A stretch of 64,000 nt of DNA from Eutypa lata (GCA_022661535.1 JAKULF010000009.1:992001-1056000); one strand, 5' to 3'. Positions 47,827 to 59,116 are shown, counted from the stretch's first letter. Notes: generated from the sequence alone by a model not told the origin. Numbers and translations: made by a program.

Positions 47827-48033
47827 ATGTCTCTGGGAAGTTTTGCCATCGAGGTCTTCACGGCTGTGATTACATATGCCATGCTGTTGCTACTTGTTTA
47901 TGCGGTCGTGCACTCGGTAGCAGCAGCGGTCTGTATCTATGGCGAAGACAATAAGCCCACGCTCCCTCAACTAGAGACTCGAGCCAGAGCTTTTCAACGT
48001 CTTAGGGCACAGCATGCGATGAATGTGGATTGA
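47827..48033 (+). CDS. Small single-pass membrane protein candidate, 68 residues
   Basis: ATG with an A-rich context, followed by SLGSFAIEVF and one clear membrane helix (TAVITYAMLLLLVYAVVHSV), then a short polar tail ending in an amphipathic basic helix (LETRARAFQRLRAQHAM). An isolated ORF in gene-poor DNA with no known family; it may be chance. Helix length and the charged tail favour a real small protein slightly. Confidence 0.35.
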   Translation: MSLGSFAIEVFTAVITYAMLLLLVYAVVHSVAAAVCIYGEDNKPTLPQLETRARAFQRLRAQHAMNVD

Positions 48034-48743
48034 TGCTTGGTTTACACTTGGGCGCCTCTTAAGGGATGCACAATACTTCCGGCACAATGGATTTGGAGTA
48101 AACTAGGTATACCCATGTTTTGAAACTCTGCAAACGCAGATGAGTTTACAAGACTGAATGGTTGAACTATAGAGACGATACAAAAAAAGGGGAAAGAAAA
48201 ACAGCTCTAACGCAGTTAACCGTGTGGTATATGTTTGCGAACTATTATATATGAATTTATATGCATTGAAACGTCAATTCCCATTAACAGTGGCAGAGCC
48301 TTTAACTATACTAAGATGTTACTGAATGACTAGTCATTGTGGAATTTCTAGCACGACTTGATGGCAGTGATGGCAGTAATGTCAGTGATGGTTGTGAAGA
48401 CTGTTCTCAATTGAAAGTTGAGCTAAAAGACCAAAGATAATAGTCCTAATTTTGGAACGATCCCGATTCTAACAAAATTCGGTAAAGCAAGTTCCTCCCG
48501 TCTACAGAATATGCCAATTTTAATTTACCCAAAATGTCCGTCATCCTATTCGATTACACCAACCTAGAAAGGAGAAGTGCTGCAAGTGATACAATGCATG
48601 CTTAGAAGAAGCTGAGAAGTGGTGCACTAAAGACTTGTATTCAGACCACGAGAAGCATGAAAAGGGCATCCGGTCCTCGCTTATCCATGTATGCCATCGG
48701 CTCTTAAATGTGATATAGCGACTATTGTAGAAGAAACCACCGT
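48034..48743. other. Intergenic, no gene seen
   Basis: 710 bp at the 3' side of the C2H2-type gene. A short imperfect direct repeat (GATGGCAGTGATGGCAGTAATG) is at about 48360-48381. No gene is supported. Confidence 0.5.
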
Positions 48744-49730
48744 TCACTCCGAAGTAGCGCGATCGAGAAGGGTAGAGAGGACCCTTGCAGCATGAGGGTG
48801 CTCTTGTGCTTTCCCTTGCTCGCCTTGGGCCGTGTAGCACGCAACAAGCTGGTCAGCCAGTTCGCCTCTGACAGCGTCATGCAGCTCATGCACGTCGCAT
48901 TCCTTAGATTCTCCACCGTCTTTGGGCGATTCTCTCGACTGTAGAAAGTCCGGGACGATCCTATGATCGTTGTGAAGCCAAAAATCTTGAACTGCAACGA
49001 CCAAGGTCTCAAAGTCGGTGGTGAGGTAGACTTCCTCATAGGGTGGAACTCTTCCGCAAAATGCTTGGTCCCAGATAATGGACCACTGTATAGCTGGCGT
49101 GACCGAAATTTTGACCTCATCGGGGAAGATCATAAGGAGGAGATACCTAAGGTCGCGCACCTGAATGTCCGTCAGGGCTTTGGCCATGGGATAATCTAGA
49201 ACTTTGCAGGATCTGCTTCTTATATGATCATCGGTTTCTGGAGAGGTAGCGAATGTAGCATGACAACTAGGGCACACCATTTCCCAGACATGATATTCGT
49301 CCAAGTGCTCTATAAGGCCCTTGATAGTACGGAGCTCGTTAGCCTATTGGAGGCATGTCCATCTTCCTTCTGTGTTGTCGCGGTAGTACGGGCAAGCGAA
49401 GGGTTTGCTGGTATCTGGTATCGCAGGATTGGAAGCGGAGCCATGGTCAACTTCTACCCCCTTGCCTTTACCCGTGTCCGCCTCTTTGCCAGTAGGGTTA
49501 CCAACCAATCTGCTCTCAATGAACAACTTCAGCACCAGGTCTGCAAGGTTCTTCAAGTCCAAAGCAGAAAGTCTAACGGGGTCTGAACGTTCTAAAAAGT
49601 CCTCTCGCGATGAGTCGTCTGAGCTGTCTGATCCATCTTGTCTGCGGTTTGAGCCCACTGAACTCGTGTCACTGTGTGATGAGAGTGTGGCTTGTTCAGA
49701 GGGGACCCTGGAATGGGCGTCTTGCTCCAT
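48744..49730 (-). pseudogene. C2H2/C2HC zinc-finger protein gene with an in-frame TAG
   Basis: Starts at the first ATG (MEQDAHSRVPSEQATLSSHS, Ser/Asp-rich) at 49730. The frame runs to TAG at 49346-49344 and continues uninterrupted in the same frame to 48744, about 328 codons in all. Just before the stop is the family pattern KPFACPYYRDNTEGRWTC; just after it ANELRTIKGLIEHLDEYH and CPSCHATF with DDHIRSRSC, together the paired finger of fungal proteins with a (K/R)PFACPY core. The stop sits where related proteins have a short variable linker, so a CAG-to-TAG or TGG-to-TAG change is the simplest explanation; CAG-to-TAG is the CpA-to-TpA type. If read as is, the product loses the second half of the finger module. 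No intron can remove the stop in phase. Confidence 0.75.
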
Positions 49731-50234
49731 TATAATCGCTGATAGTTGGGGTTTCAACAGCACCTGTTGCTGTCTAGGATGTCCCTTCAATAACGACGGG
49801 CTTTGGAACAGATGTCTATTAATGGTCACAGGATGGCTAAATTCCTGCGCCTCTCATCGGGGTTGGTTTGAGAAAGCAATGATACTCGAAACTCGAGTGA
49901 ATCAAGGGGCAGTCGAGCGTGTAGGGAGGCGAGGCTGCAATTTACTATATTTGAATAAGACTTCTGAGGTGAATGAGCTTTTAAACGCCCAATGCATAGA
50001 TCAATACATTTAAGTGATATGGTTGATATTCTGTGACATTCTTTGAACACGGGGAAATTTCTACTATGACTCTTACACATACCTCACAGAGTAATACGGC
50101 TCTGATTCAGTATGGTAGGTATGCAGGATATTGCCCTGGATGCAAACAAATTCCAATTTATTGGCTATATGATTGGGTGCAAAACCTTTGTTGGTACATG
50201 ACATGAACGGCAATGGCACGGGCGCAAGCACAGG
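49731..50234. other. Intergenic
   Basis: 504 bp between the zinc-finger gene and the MITE; the 5' region of the zinc-finger gene. No gene is supported. Confidence 0.5.
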
Positions 50235-50830
50235 CAATAAAAGAGTGATGCTATTTACACCTTAGTTTTTTAAACTTCTACACCTTACTTTTTGATGCCA
50301 GGTGGCAGACGGGCCGTCGCGAGATTGACGGCCCGCTTACCACCTATCTACCTACGTAATTATCACCAACGAACTGCCACCATTTTAAGTAGCTATTGCT
50401 ACTTAGTTATAATATTTTATTAAATAACTTACTTATAAGCCATATATTTAAATAAATGGCAGCTAGGTAATGGTAACTAGGTAATGGTAATTAAGTAAGT
50501 GGCAACTAGGTAATAATCCATTGCAATTTAATAAGCTACCTACTTATGCAATTAAGCTTTATCTTTAATAGCTTAACTTTACTTATACGTATTTTTGCCA
50601 AAGAAAATCGAAAAAATTATTACTTTATGAATATATATCTATAAAATTCAATAAAATGTACGGGTTAATTTCCGGTAAATAATAAAAAAGATTGGATTTA
50701 TTATAATTATTAATATTTAAACGTAAAGAAAAAACGAAACAAATATAACGGCCCGGCTGCCACTTGGTATCAAAAAGTAAAGTATGGAAGTTTAAAAAAC
50801 TAAGGTGTAAATAGCATCACTCCAATAAAA
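50235..50830. mobile_element. 580-bp MITE with 75-bp terminal inverted repeats and 8-bp target-site duplication
   Basis: The element is 50243-50822. The left end GAGTGATGCTATTTACACC is present inverted at the right end; the first 36 bases are identical and similarity extends about 75 bases to a shared CGGGCCGT, almost all differences being transitions. The 8-mer CAATAAAA flanks both ends (50235-50242 and 50823-50830), an unambiguous boundary. Between the inverted repeats are AT-rich bases and a local tandem of GGTAATGGTAACTA-type units. No coding sequence. The 8-bp duplication suits a hAT-type mobilising enzyme, though the TIR does not begin with the usual CAGNG. Confidence 0.9.
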
Positions 50831-52169
50831 ACAGGCACAACTATGCGCCTACTCGTGCCTTGTGGCCTAACGTCAAGTGTTGCGCAACTAATCTAGGTAC
50901 GTCTTATTAATGGGCCTCGATTTGATCTGTAGTCGGAACACATAGTTAGCATCATTCATTGCATGCTTAATAGTATGGATTAGACAACTGGTTTCGGTGT
51001 GTTACGATAATGTTTGCCTGCTTCTATTCTACACCGAAGAATGTGCCCTTGAAAGCAACCTAACAAATTATACTTAGCATAGGTAGGTATGTTAATTTAC
51101 CTTTCAGGATTGTTGGCCGCAAAAATGGCTGCCTTCTGACATAACAGGTCATGTATAACAATAATCTTCTCCACTGTTTAACCCATTGTGATTCGCCAGT
51201 CTTTGGTCCCTTTAAACTTGTGGATGGGTGAGCGTGCTTGATTGTTGGAGGTTATAATAAACACATTCCTATGAAAGGCCATGTCAAAATATATCTTCAT
51301 CAAAAAGTGTCGTAATCAAGAGGATATATCAAGTACCTTTAACTTTGTAATACTGTATGATACTTCTCCTCTTTTTTTTTTCTCTCCTTTGTTGTCAAGT
51401 ACCTTCACCTCCCTGTTCTCGTCATTGTCAGAATCTGGATAACTGTGAACATTATTAAAAAATGCAACCTATTGGGAATTCCGCCTCAGAATTGGTTACA
51501 CTCATCCGTGTCCAAAACGTGATTAATATCACTGCTATATGACGTTAAGGAATGTGTAGAATGCTCAAAGATGGATGTGCTCGGTTGGCGGACAGGTATT
51601 AATAGCAGCAAAAGGGGCATGACCCCGTAATACTGGAGAAATCAACAGCTATGAAGGTTTGATAGATCACGTTTATTATAGATATCTAGTTCAACAGCCA
51701 GGATCCTGAAACCCACGATTAGGAAATGCTAGAGCCTTGGGGGAAGTCCTCGAATCACCACCCGAGGCATATCCGCTTGTTTAATTGATTAGGCACATAT
51801 ATATGCACAGTTGCGTACATTTCTACTTGGACAATTGTACAATTAGATACTCGTTTAATGCGTCAGTAAGTACTCAAGGGTGTACACAGTTGCGTACACA
51901 TTTGCAGCTAAGTAGCAATATCAAATACTGACACCTGAGATCCACACCTCTTTCAATGGTTATTTGTTGGAAAGTATTCATGGTACTTATAGAGTAGAAT
52001 ATAGATACTGATTATTATATACAGGAGCGATGTAAAAGCTGAAAAGTGTGAGAGTCGCGATGACCTGTTTAGAACTCTGCATATTTTATAACCCATTTCA
52101 CCATTGCCACCTCAAATATCGTTCGGCAGAATCCGAGTAGATATGCATCGATCGCAGGAGCTCAAAGAT
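50831..52169. other. Intergenic
   Basis: 1.3 kb downstream of the MITE and at the 3' end of the protease gene. ACAGTTGCGTACA occurs twice (near 51807 and 51886). No exon is supported. Confidence 0.5.
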
Positions 52170-53255
52170 TTAAGTTTTAATGAAACTCTCGTCTAATATA
52201 ACTGAAGTACCCGTTAGAAGTGAAAGAGATTGTATATAGTGATCAACACTAACCTTGAAGTCTCCTTGTAATACAGCAAGCCTTCGTCGCACTACCGTGG
52301 CCATCACCGTGAGAAAACCGATAGCGAATGCTAAGACGAGCAGTAATGATTTCCCACGGGGATGAATCCAGCCTACGTTTCCTTCATAGGCGCTGACACC
52401 AAGAATTACGAAATCAAAGGAACCATGGAAGAGGACTGAGGGTCCGATGATATGACCGAACCTTAACCTCTCCCCATGGAAATCGCGGCGCACAACGTTG
52501 AGGCCAATTAGCGCCGCGCCTAGAGCATGCGAAGGCGGACCAAAGACCACTCGCTCGAGGACAGTCAACACAACGCGGTTAAGGGCTTGACCGTCCTGTA
52601 CAGCGGCATATATGAAGCCAATGCCCTCGATGGTGCTAAAACCCAAGGCCGCGGCCATAGCTAGAGTTGGATAGTTTCTCGGGTGTGAAATCCGGCCATA
52701 GCGTCGGGCGAATTGAAGACCATAGTACTTGAGACTCTCTTCGACGACGCTAGCAGCGACAAAGGAAACCACGAACAAGAAAGCCCAGTGCTGCCACCGG
52801 TGTGCCATCACCTTTCGGAAAAGGAGAGAATCGGCGTCCATCTGAGCGATATCCGTTTCTTGCTTGCTGAATTCTTTGAAGAATTTGTCCGTTTCTGAGC
52901 GAAATAGAAGCCATGCTACCCCGTAGGATATGATTGATTGGATGATGATGATGATCGTCGTTCCAACGGTACCAGTGAGGAAGTAGGTCCAGAGGAAGGT
53001 TTCTAGATCCGTTCTCTGATCATGCTGGTGTGAACAGTCATACCAGAGTAGACCAAGAGTTGGTAATAGTAAAAACGGTAGGAATATAACAATAAGTGGT
53101 GATGTGTATGAAAGCAGGGCAACTATCAATGGCAGAATAACCCAAGTTAGGATGAGTGAGGACCTGGAGAATCGGTTGGCAGGTACGTATGGCTGCTGAT
53201 TGGAAGGTTGCCTCATGGTGCCGTCTCGTCTTGAAGGTTTCTTGCTACAATCCAT
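52170..53255 (-). CDS. PrsW-family intramembrane metalloprotease
   Basis: Single ORF of 361 residues with about eight hydrophobic helices. Signature motifs of the PrsW/CAAX-protease-like fold are present in order: VVEESLKYYG (the EExxK motif), GFSTIEGIGF (FxxxE motif), SHALGAALIGL (His) and HGSFDF (second His). These residues are the predicted metal-binding catalytic site. Fungal homologues are membrane proteins of unknown substrate. The start is ATG at 53255 (MDCSKKPSRRDG). A GTTAGT donor at 52253, CTAAC branch and CAG at 52202 could form a 52-nt intron that would replace the last 27 residues by LY and end at 52193; the uninterrupted form is given, but the intron form is plausible. No break or odd composition. 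Confidence 0.87.
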   Translation of the reverse strand: MDCSKKPSRRDGTMRQPSNQQPYVPANRFSRSSLILTWVILPLIVALLSYTSPLIVIFLPFLLLPTLGLLWYDCSHQHDQRTDLETFLWTYFLTGTVGTTIIIIIQSIISYGVAWLLFRSETDKFFKEFSKQETDIAQMDADSLLFRKVMAHRWQHWAFLFVVSFVAASVVEESLKYYGLQFARRYGRISHPRNYPTLAMAAALGFSTIEGIGFIYAAVQDGQALNRVVLTVLERVVFGPPSHALGAALIGLNVVRRDFHGERLRFGHIIGPSVLFHGSFDFVILGVSAYEGNVGWIHPRGKSLLLVLAFAIGFLTVMATVVRRRLAVLQGDFKVSVDHYIQSLSLLTGTSVILDESFIKT

Positions 53256-55388
53256 GTCGGTCTAGGTCTCTTGATGAAATGCACCTGTCGATCGGATATA
53301 TCTATCTATATCTAGACGTTTATATGAAAATACGAGAATAACAAATGCGTGTAAATGTTTCATCCGATCAATGGAAGGTTTATATAAGCACGTTGAGTCA
53401 GCAATCCACAACCATTCACGCTAACTGTCCCGCGTATCTGCGGAGTTGCGGGGCATCCCCACCAATGCCCCTATCTGAGACAAGGCATCGCCTGCAACAA
53501 GACACAGCGGAAGATGTGTCGTTGACCAAGTCTATCATCGAAGGACAACCAAGCGTGGAACATGAAGTGTACCTTTTAGAATTGATACCCCCCTTTTCGC
53601 TAAGTGGACCACGGTCGATAGGCTTGGTTTTAAAGGGACGACTTGATGGACCCCTGTCAAGAATAGGAGTCTACATGCTTCACGCTAACAGAGATGTTTT
53701 GGGAATGTTTTTCGACGGTATTGTAGAAGAGTGCAAAATAGTTTAGATGATTTTATCCTTCGAGCGTAAACATTGATAGAACTCTTAACGCGACTATGTC
53801 CCTTAAGAGTTTTGATGAATATTTAACGTAAATCTAATATTCAGACCCATTAAATACCACCGTAACGAAGTGTGAAGTATATCAGGCTTAATTATAGCCG
53901 AGTGTGAACTCTACAGGCTCACAATCTTAAGCCTCTCAAACATCGTTCTACCTATTCGTAAAACGATTGGTGGGATGAAGCAAGTCTCTCATCTGATATA
54001 ATATAGGTATTTTGCCTAGTTAATACGACTCTCAGATAAGTAGGTGCTCGTAAGTTCTTCACCATCCTTAGTTCACGTAGGCGTCCAATTAAAGTACCTT
54101 CACTAAATATTGTTATACGAAACCTTTCAGAGGAGTTCTACCCACGTAGAAAATTGAATACTCACTTCGTAGTTGAATCATATACCATATGAGATTTGGG
54201 TAAGTCGAACACGCTCCAATATTTGATCACAAGACCGCCAGCTCTACGGCTACATAATATAGCCTTCAGTCGTTCCATATATGGCTGGCTTCATCTTGTG
54301 GAACACTATTAACAACTAGCCCCCGATTCACATCTTTCTTTAAGCCCAAAACTCTACACCTTACTAATATGCTGCTTGTGAACTTGTTACTCAATGTGGT
54401 TCGAGCGGAGCTCGCTCTCGCCAGTGCCAACCCATGGCCTCGTCCTCTAGACTCAGGTTCGGTGGTCCAAAGCTCTCATGGAATTTTGGGCATCCGTAAC
54501 GAGGAAGTGGAACCGAGATGTGTTCAACCCGCTCCAGTAGCTAAACGCAATGGGCAGTTATAGTTACTGCAATCTATCCACCAAGGGTGCTCGTTGCAAT
54601 AGATTGCATTGCTTGAAAGCCTAGTCCTACATGCGCGCAGTCTCATACCAACCAATTGAAACGTGTTTATGTGAAGATCGATGATGACGGATGCTATTTG
54701 AAACCTATGATGGCTGTGTGATTCGCTGAGTTATAGCTTGGCACTGCACTTCGTATTGTCGGGCGGACGTCGTGTAATGTAGTATTTCAACAGCATAGTT
54801 ATTTTTAAGGCTATCACATCTTAAGTCTGCCTTGAACATCTTTTTTGTAGACAGTTATCTCCGCACTGAAAGAAGACTTTGTGACTGTTTCTCTTTACCA
54901 TAAGCGCTTATGCGCCTACCTTAATGTCCATCACGTGTATAACTTATGTGGACTGTAAGTTGCGGTATCTAATTGCATTAAACCTGTCAGTTTCAATGAA
55001 CTTTCTAGCGATAGTAGGATGGTAGTGACTTTCATTCACTGGCGGGCTTGGCTTGACGATCGTCAAGGCAGATTTGTCCGCCTCGTATTATAAGACACTG
55101 GATGCGCCGGCCACCGGAACTACGTCACAAGTACGTTCATAACCCCTCAACTACATAAATAGCACGGAAATTCTAACCTGCCTAGAAATAGCATCTAATT
55201 AGTGTCCCCTCACTTCATACGCCTCAATTTCACGGAAGCCGAAATTGAATTTTTGGTTCAACGAGTAACGCCTAACTGATCTGTCCATGAGATACTGCAC
55301 TAGGCACTACAATAAAGTTGGAAAGAATCCATGATATATTGCGTTTATTTCTGCCTACATAGATCCGAAGCCTTCTGACAACTTGACG
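53256..55388. other. 2.1-kb tract, weak ORFs only
   Basis: Two short plus-strand ORFs are present: 53345-53746 (133 residues, no motif, in frame from an ATG) and 54369-54563 (64 residues with a hydrophobic start, MLLVNLLLNVVRAELALA, but no further support). Neither has neighbours or splice context that would establish it. The rest is AT-rich. Confidence 0.5.
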
Positions 55389-56266
55389 ATGGTAGAAGAA
55401 TGGCAGCAACCAGGGGGGTATAACCAGAATGAAATTTCAAGATCGACACAACCGGCATTGAATTATGGTCTGAACTGGCAGAAAGTGAGGGTTTACATGA
55501 ATATCCTGAGCGTTGCGGTTTGTGCCTCCATGATCGGGTTGTCCGTCATTGACTTTCATGACGACGTCGACATGTCTGATTTTGATAAGATAACCCGAAC
55601 TACCCGAATTGCTTGTATCTCATATGTAAGACGCCTCCAAAGAGTTGGGAAGTTCTTCAAGCTAACCTACCTTAATATGAGCCAGGCAGCAATTGCTATG
55701 TCCTTGGATATTGTGGACCTTAGCATCGTATGTCATCGAAAGCGAATAACGAATACCTCTCTTATATCTGCCCGTGGTTTGATCGAATTGTTTCTCTGGG
55801 TAGGAGGAGGCATTGCTACCGTTCTTCTCACATCCAGCTCAGCTACCTACTCGGATCATTGCAGGACAAGTTCTTATTGCGCCGACGACACCACTCTATA
55901 CATAGGTCGAAGACTATGGGCATTAGTTGCCTTTGCATTCATCCTAACGCAAGTTCTGTAGATGGCTTCTATGGTTGGCATAACGCTAACAACTCACACA
56001 GGGCCATTCGAATGGCATTTTTCATCGAGGCTGGCAATGAACTTAGTAGAAGAAACACGAATAAACAGGATGAACGAATATTGGCAGCTTTGCGCCGAAA
56101 CGGAATTGATGCTAACGCAGGGAATGCTAATCTGATTTCACGGAATATACTACCCAATCAACCTTATCCCCTAGCATACTACATGCAGCAACTACCTCCC
56201 CGGGAGTTACTGGGTGATACAGGCACCTCACGGGAATCGCCAAATCTTCCAGCATATACGCCATAA
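55389..56266 (+). CDS. Four-helix (MARVEL-like) membrane protein
   Basis: Three exons: 55389-55625, 55686-55948 and 56002-56266, 254 residues. Intron 1 is GT-AG. Intron 2 starts GCAAGT, the textbook GC-AG donor, ends CACAG, and joins FILT to AIRMAFFIEA in phase; no GT donor gives an open frame. Predicted membrane helices: VRVYMNILSVAVCASMIGLS (helix 1), a weaker helix about AAIAMSLDIVDLSI, LFLWVGGGIATVLLTSS, and LWALVAFAFILT. The C-terminus is hydrophilic with ILPNQPYPLAYYMQQ. The pattern resembles fungal MARVEL-like vesicle/plasma-membrane proteins, but no diagnostic motif proves it. Start at ATG (MVEEWQQPGGY) in a weak context. Confidence 0.76.
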
Positions 56267-56886
56267 GTGGCGGGTGACTGACCACTTCCTGTTGGGATGG
56301 CAGCTGACCGAGTCTGAGGCGAGATAGGTCTCTAATAGTATGTCTACGATATTTGAGGTCCGAGATGATACTAGGATCATGATATAATTGGACATGCGTA
56401 AAGGTATCAAGAGATAAGGTGGATACTAGCCTCTAAGTGGATACTGGGTGGTGACATAGTGGCCCATAGGATTAGCTGTGGCGCAGATAAAGGGGGCTCT
56501 CCCCCCTTATATAGTCAGGGGTTGGCCAAAATTAATGGTCTTATTAATTGTCTACTACCTATATCACGAGCCCCTGCTGACCTAGCGATCTTTTTATATA
56601 ACTCTGAAATACCCTGTTATCTGACAAAAAGAAAAAGGTTCTTGTACAATATTTGCATTCAAAAGAAGTACCTTCCTAAGAAGATAAGCGTGTCCACAAA
56701 ACCGATTCAGACTAAAGTCTCTTCAGAGGATAGGACTGCACATAGATACACACATATCTCAGAGCTATGATATGTCCTTCTGTTACATTTAGCTGATCTA
56801 ATGTTATAGAGCGTAAGGGATAGTAATGGAAAGTGATATTTGTCTAAAGAAAACTCTAACTACCTACTGTATGGGAGACGTACGAC
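56267..56886. other. Intergenic, no gene seen
   Basis: 620 bp upstream of the methyltransferase fragment. No exon encoding the missing N-terminal domain was found here. The ORF at 56459-56770 is featureless. Confidence 0.5.
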
Positions 56887-57324
56887 AGATGGACACTTAA
56901 ACCCAGCGGGACCATGATTCTCAATTCGTGGGTTTGTGTACCTAACATGCCACCCCTCCAGGCAGCCGCCAAGGCCACGCGTCCCCCGGGGATCCCGCTT
57001 CCACGTGCTGGCCTGGAAAGGTGGTCGCAGGCAGACTTCCTTCAAAGCGTCGTTGAGCAGGGAGGATTCCAGAAAGACCAGATTACCATATACAAGGGTG
57101 ATGTATATATAACTACGTCAGAGTTAGATCATTATGCTAATATGCCCTGGAGTTTCACCGGAGGCACTACGTTTGTCGGCTGGCTCAAGTCCGACGAGGA
57201 GAATTGGGACGAAGCCATCGAGACTGTCAAACAGGAGCTCATGAAGATGGATGGATATACCCAGCTGCCGGGAGGCAAGGATCAACTTAAATCTTTAGCG
57301 AACATTGCTATCGCGTCCAAGTAA
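56887..57324 (+). pseudogene. Orphan 3' exon of a UbiE/Coq5-like methyltransferase
   Basis: The frame starts around an acceptor-like GTACGACAG (56886) and reads RWTLKPSGTMILNSW, VPNMPPLQAAAKATRPPG, LPRAGLERW, then YITTSELDHYANMPWSFTGG, TTFVGWLKSDEENWDEA and ends at TAA 57322-57324. This matches the C-terminal half of fungal SAM-dependent methyltransferases (motif 'LKPGG' and following, and the WSF..GWLKSDEEN region). The N-terminal SAM-binding Rossmann part (motif I, GxGxG) is absent in the preceding 600 bp. The gene is therefore truncated at its 5' side, or a long or unusual intron separates the missing exon. Composition remains coding-like, so the loss is not old. Confidence 0.74.
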
Positions 57325-58183
57325 GCCGATGATGCTGGAAAAGATCCCGGAATTTGGTTCGTCTTGCATGGAAGAACAGAGAATCCTGGTATATTATTTT
57401 TCCAATAGCAACAGATGTTTCCTTTTTACGACTTGTTACACCATACACACCTCATAGGCAACTGTGATATGGCAAGAGAGCAATAAATGATTAAGCCATC
57501 CAAGATAATGAGTAGCACGCATTACCACACCATGACAGAGACTACATAGCGACTCCGCAGTCAAAAGGTCAGGAGATTGAGCTTTAGCAGGTTGAGTTCA
57601 CTTTTCTGCTACTATTGCACTCGCTGTCAACTGGAGCCGCCCCCTGGCCCTGTTCTCTATGTCGCTCTGATACTAAGGACTTGTGATTAGGGCATCGTGA
57701 GGCAAAAGAAGCGATCGTTGTCTTATTCTAAGTCTCCTCAGGACCCGTGGTAATGGTTTTTTAGTTTGTGGTATGCAGGAAGAAATTCAGACAATCTGAA
57801 TGGCATTGATATGGGCTGCTGACAAGACGCCCAAAGGCGCGTTCAGGACAAGATGCGCTAGCCAGAAATGTATACTAAAAGGCAAGCGGTCCGTTCCTAC
57901 CAACCGTTATGAGCTCAGTTGATGATAGCGGAGCTGTATCTGCTGGGAGTGGCAGCGGCAGCAGCGGCGGCGAAGATGAGACTACTGTTTTGTCGTCATC
58001 TACGTCATCGTGGTAAAGGTCTAAAGCACACGACGCCTAGCATAAGAACACTTTGAGATAAACTAGGGAGTATTTTTATTCAAAACACCCATAACTGGGC
58101 ATTGGATGAGAGTTGTGATCCCCGTGGCCCTATTTTTCACTTGGCGCAATTGCTAGTTACAGCACCATCCTCTATGACATCCA
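57325..58183. other. Intergenic with one tiny ORF
   Basis: 859 bp. At 57909-58016 a 35-codon Ser/Gly-rich ORF is present; its length and low complexity do not support a gene. Otherwise nothing. Confidence 0.5.
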
Positions 58184-59116
58184 CTATGAACCAAAGATTG
58201 CTTTGTTCTCTTTGACCCAATCCTCGAGACTGGTCGCCGGCTTTCCAGTGTAAAGCTTCACATTACTCACGCCCTCCTCATAGTTGGGGAACCGCTGACC
58301 ATCCCCCTTGTCTGGGCCCTTAGTACTCAATAATTCCACCATATATTTCGCGAACGCGGGTGGCATACCGATGCCGATGTAGCGATCGTACCCTTCCTTG
58401 GGCCCTAGGGTCGTTATCGTTAAGTCCTTTCCCAGTACCTTGCCTATTTTGGCGATGCTGTCATGTATCGATAGAATTTCGGGCCCGTAAAGATACACCT
58501 TCTTCTGTCCGTTACGTGGACCTGACACGAGGATGTTGCCGATTACTCTACCGATGTCGCCTGGTGTGATATTGTCGTGCTCGAACGTGTCGCCATACAG
58601 TTTCACTTCATTTGCAGCTATGCCGCTTTTCTCCGAGAGCAGATTCGTGATAAAGCATCCGGGACGCACGGCGACGTAATTGTCGGAGCCAAATATGTCG
58701 TCCAGATTTGCCTCCACCTGCGCGTGCATATGCGGAATTAGGTCGGAGGAAGCGATCTCCCGCAAGCCCTGATTGGTGGGGATAGTGAAGCTGCTCAGGA
58801 AGACCACAAACTCAATGCCTGCGGCCTTCAACGCCGCGATGGCGCCCTTCAAGTGATCTGATGCGCCGTGGACAAGATAGATGAATGCGCGCTTGGCGCC
58901 AGAGGTCTTGACTGCCTGGCTCACAGTTTCGGGTTCCTGCAGATCGGCTTGGATCCTGTGAAAATCGCCCGCCTTCTCCAAATCTTCCGTGAGACCAGGA
59001 ATGCTTTTGTTGGTGTCTCGCATTGCTAGCCAAACCTTCGCCCCATGCTCCGCAGCCGTACGTGTGGTAGCGGACCCAACCTGGCCTGTCGGGCCGAAAA
59101 TAATCACTGAGGTCAT
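58184..59116 (-). CDS. NmrA-like NAD(P)-binding reductase (atypical SDR)
   Basis: Intronless ORF of 310 residues starting at ATG 59116 (MTSVIIFGPTGQVGS). The glycine-rich nucleotide-binding loop is GPTGQVGS (residues 8-15). Other features are LAMRDT, an acidic end of strand 2, GAKRAFIYLVHGASDHLKGA, a VVFLSSFTIP strand, and a late EDWVKENKAIFG tail. It lacks the YxxxK pair of classical SDRs, as in NmrA-type proteins, which act as redox sensors or isoflavone-reductase-like enzymes. In fungi such genes occur with secondary-metabolite or stress genes. The neighbouring methyltransferase fragment, on the other strand and 860 bp away, may be related by context only. Intact. Confidence 0.93.
   Translation of the reverse strand: MTSVIIFGPTGQVGSATTRTAAEHGAKVWLAMRDTNKSIPGLTEDLEKAGDFHRIQADLQEPETVSQAVKTSGAKRAFIYLVHGASDHLKGAIAALKAAGIEFVVFLSSFTIPTNQGLREIASSDLIPHMHAQVEANLDDIFGSDNYVAVRPGCFITNLLSEKSGIAANEVKLYGDTFEHDNITPGDIGRVIGNILVSGPRNGQKKVYLYGPEILSIHDSIAKIGKVLGKDLTITTLGPKEGYDRYIGIGMPPAFAKYMVELLSTKGPDKGDGQRFPNYEEGVSNVKLYTGKPATSLEDWVKENKAIFGS

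Noticed and set aside
53345..53746. 133-codon ORF
   Set aside because: No motif, no neighbour support; such lengths arise by chance in 64 kb, so it is mentioned only in the intergenic entry.
54369..54563. 64-codon ORF with a hydrophobic start
   Set aside because: The hydrophobic segment is short and the rest shows no Cys pattern or conservation-type features of small secreted proteins.
57909..58016. 35-codon Ser/Gly-rich ORF
   Set aside because: Low complexity and too short; could be part of an untranslated region.
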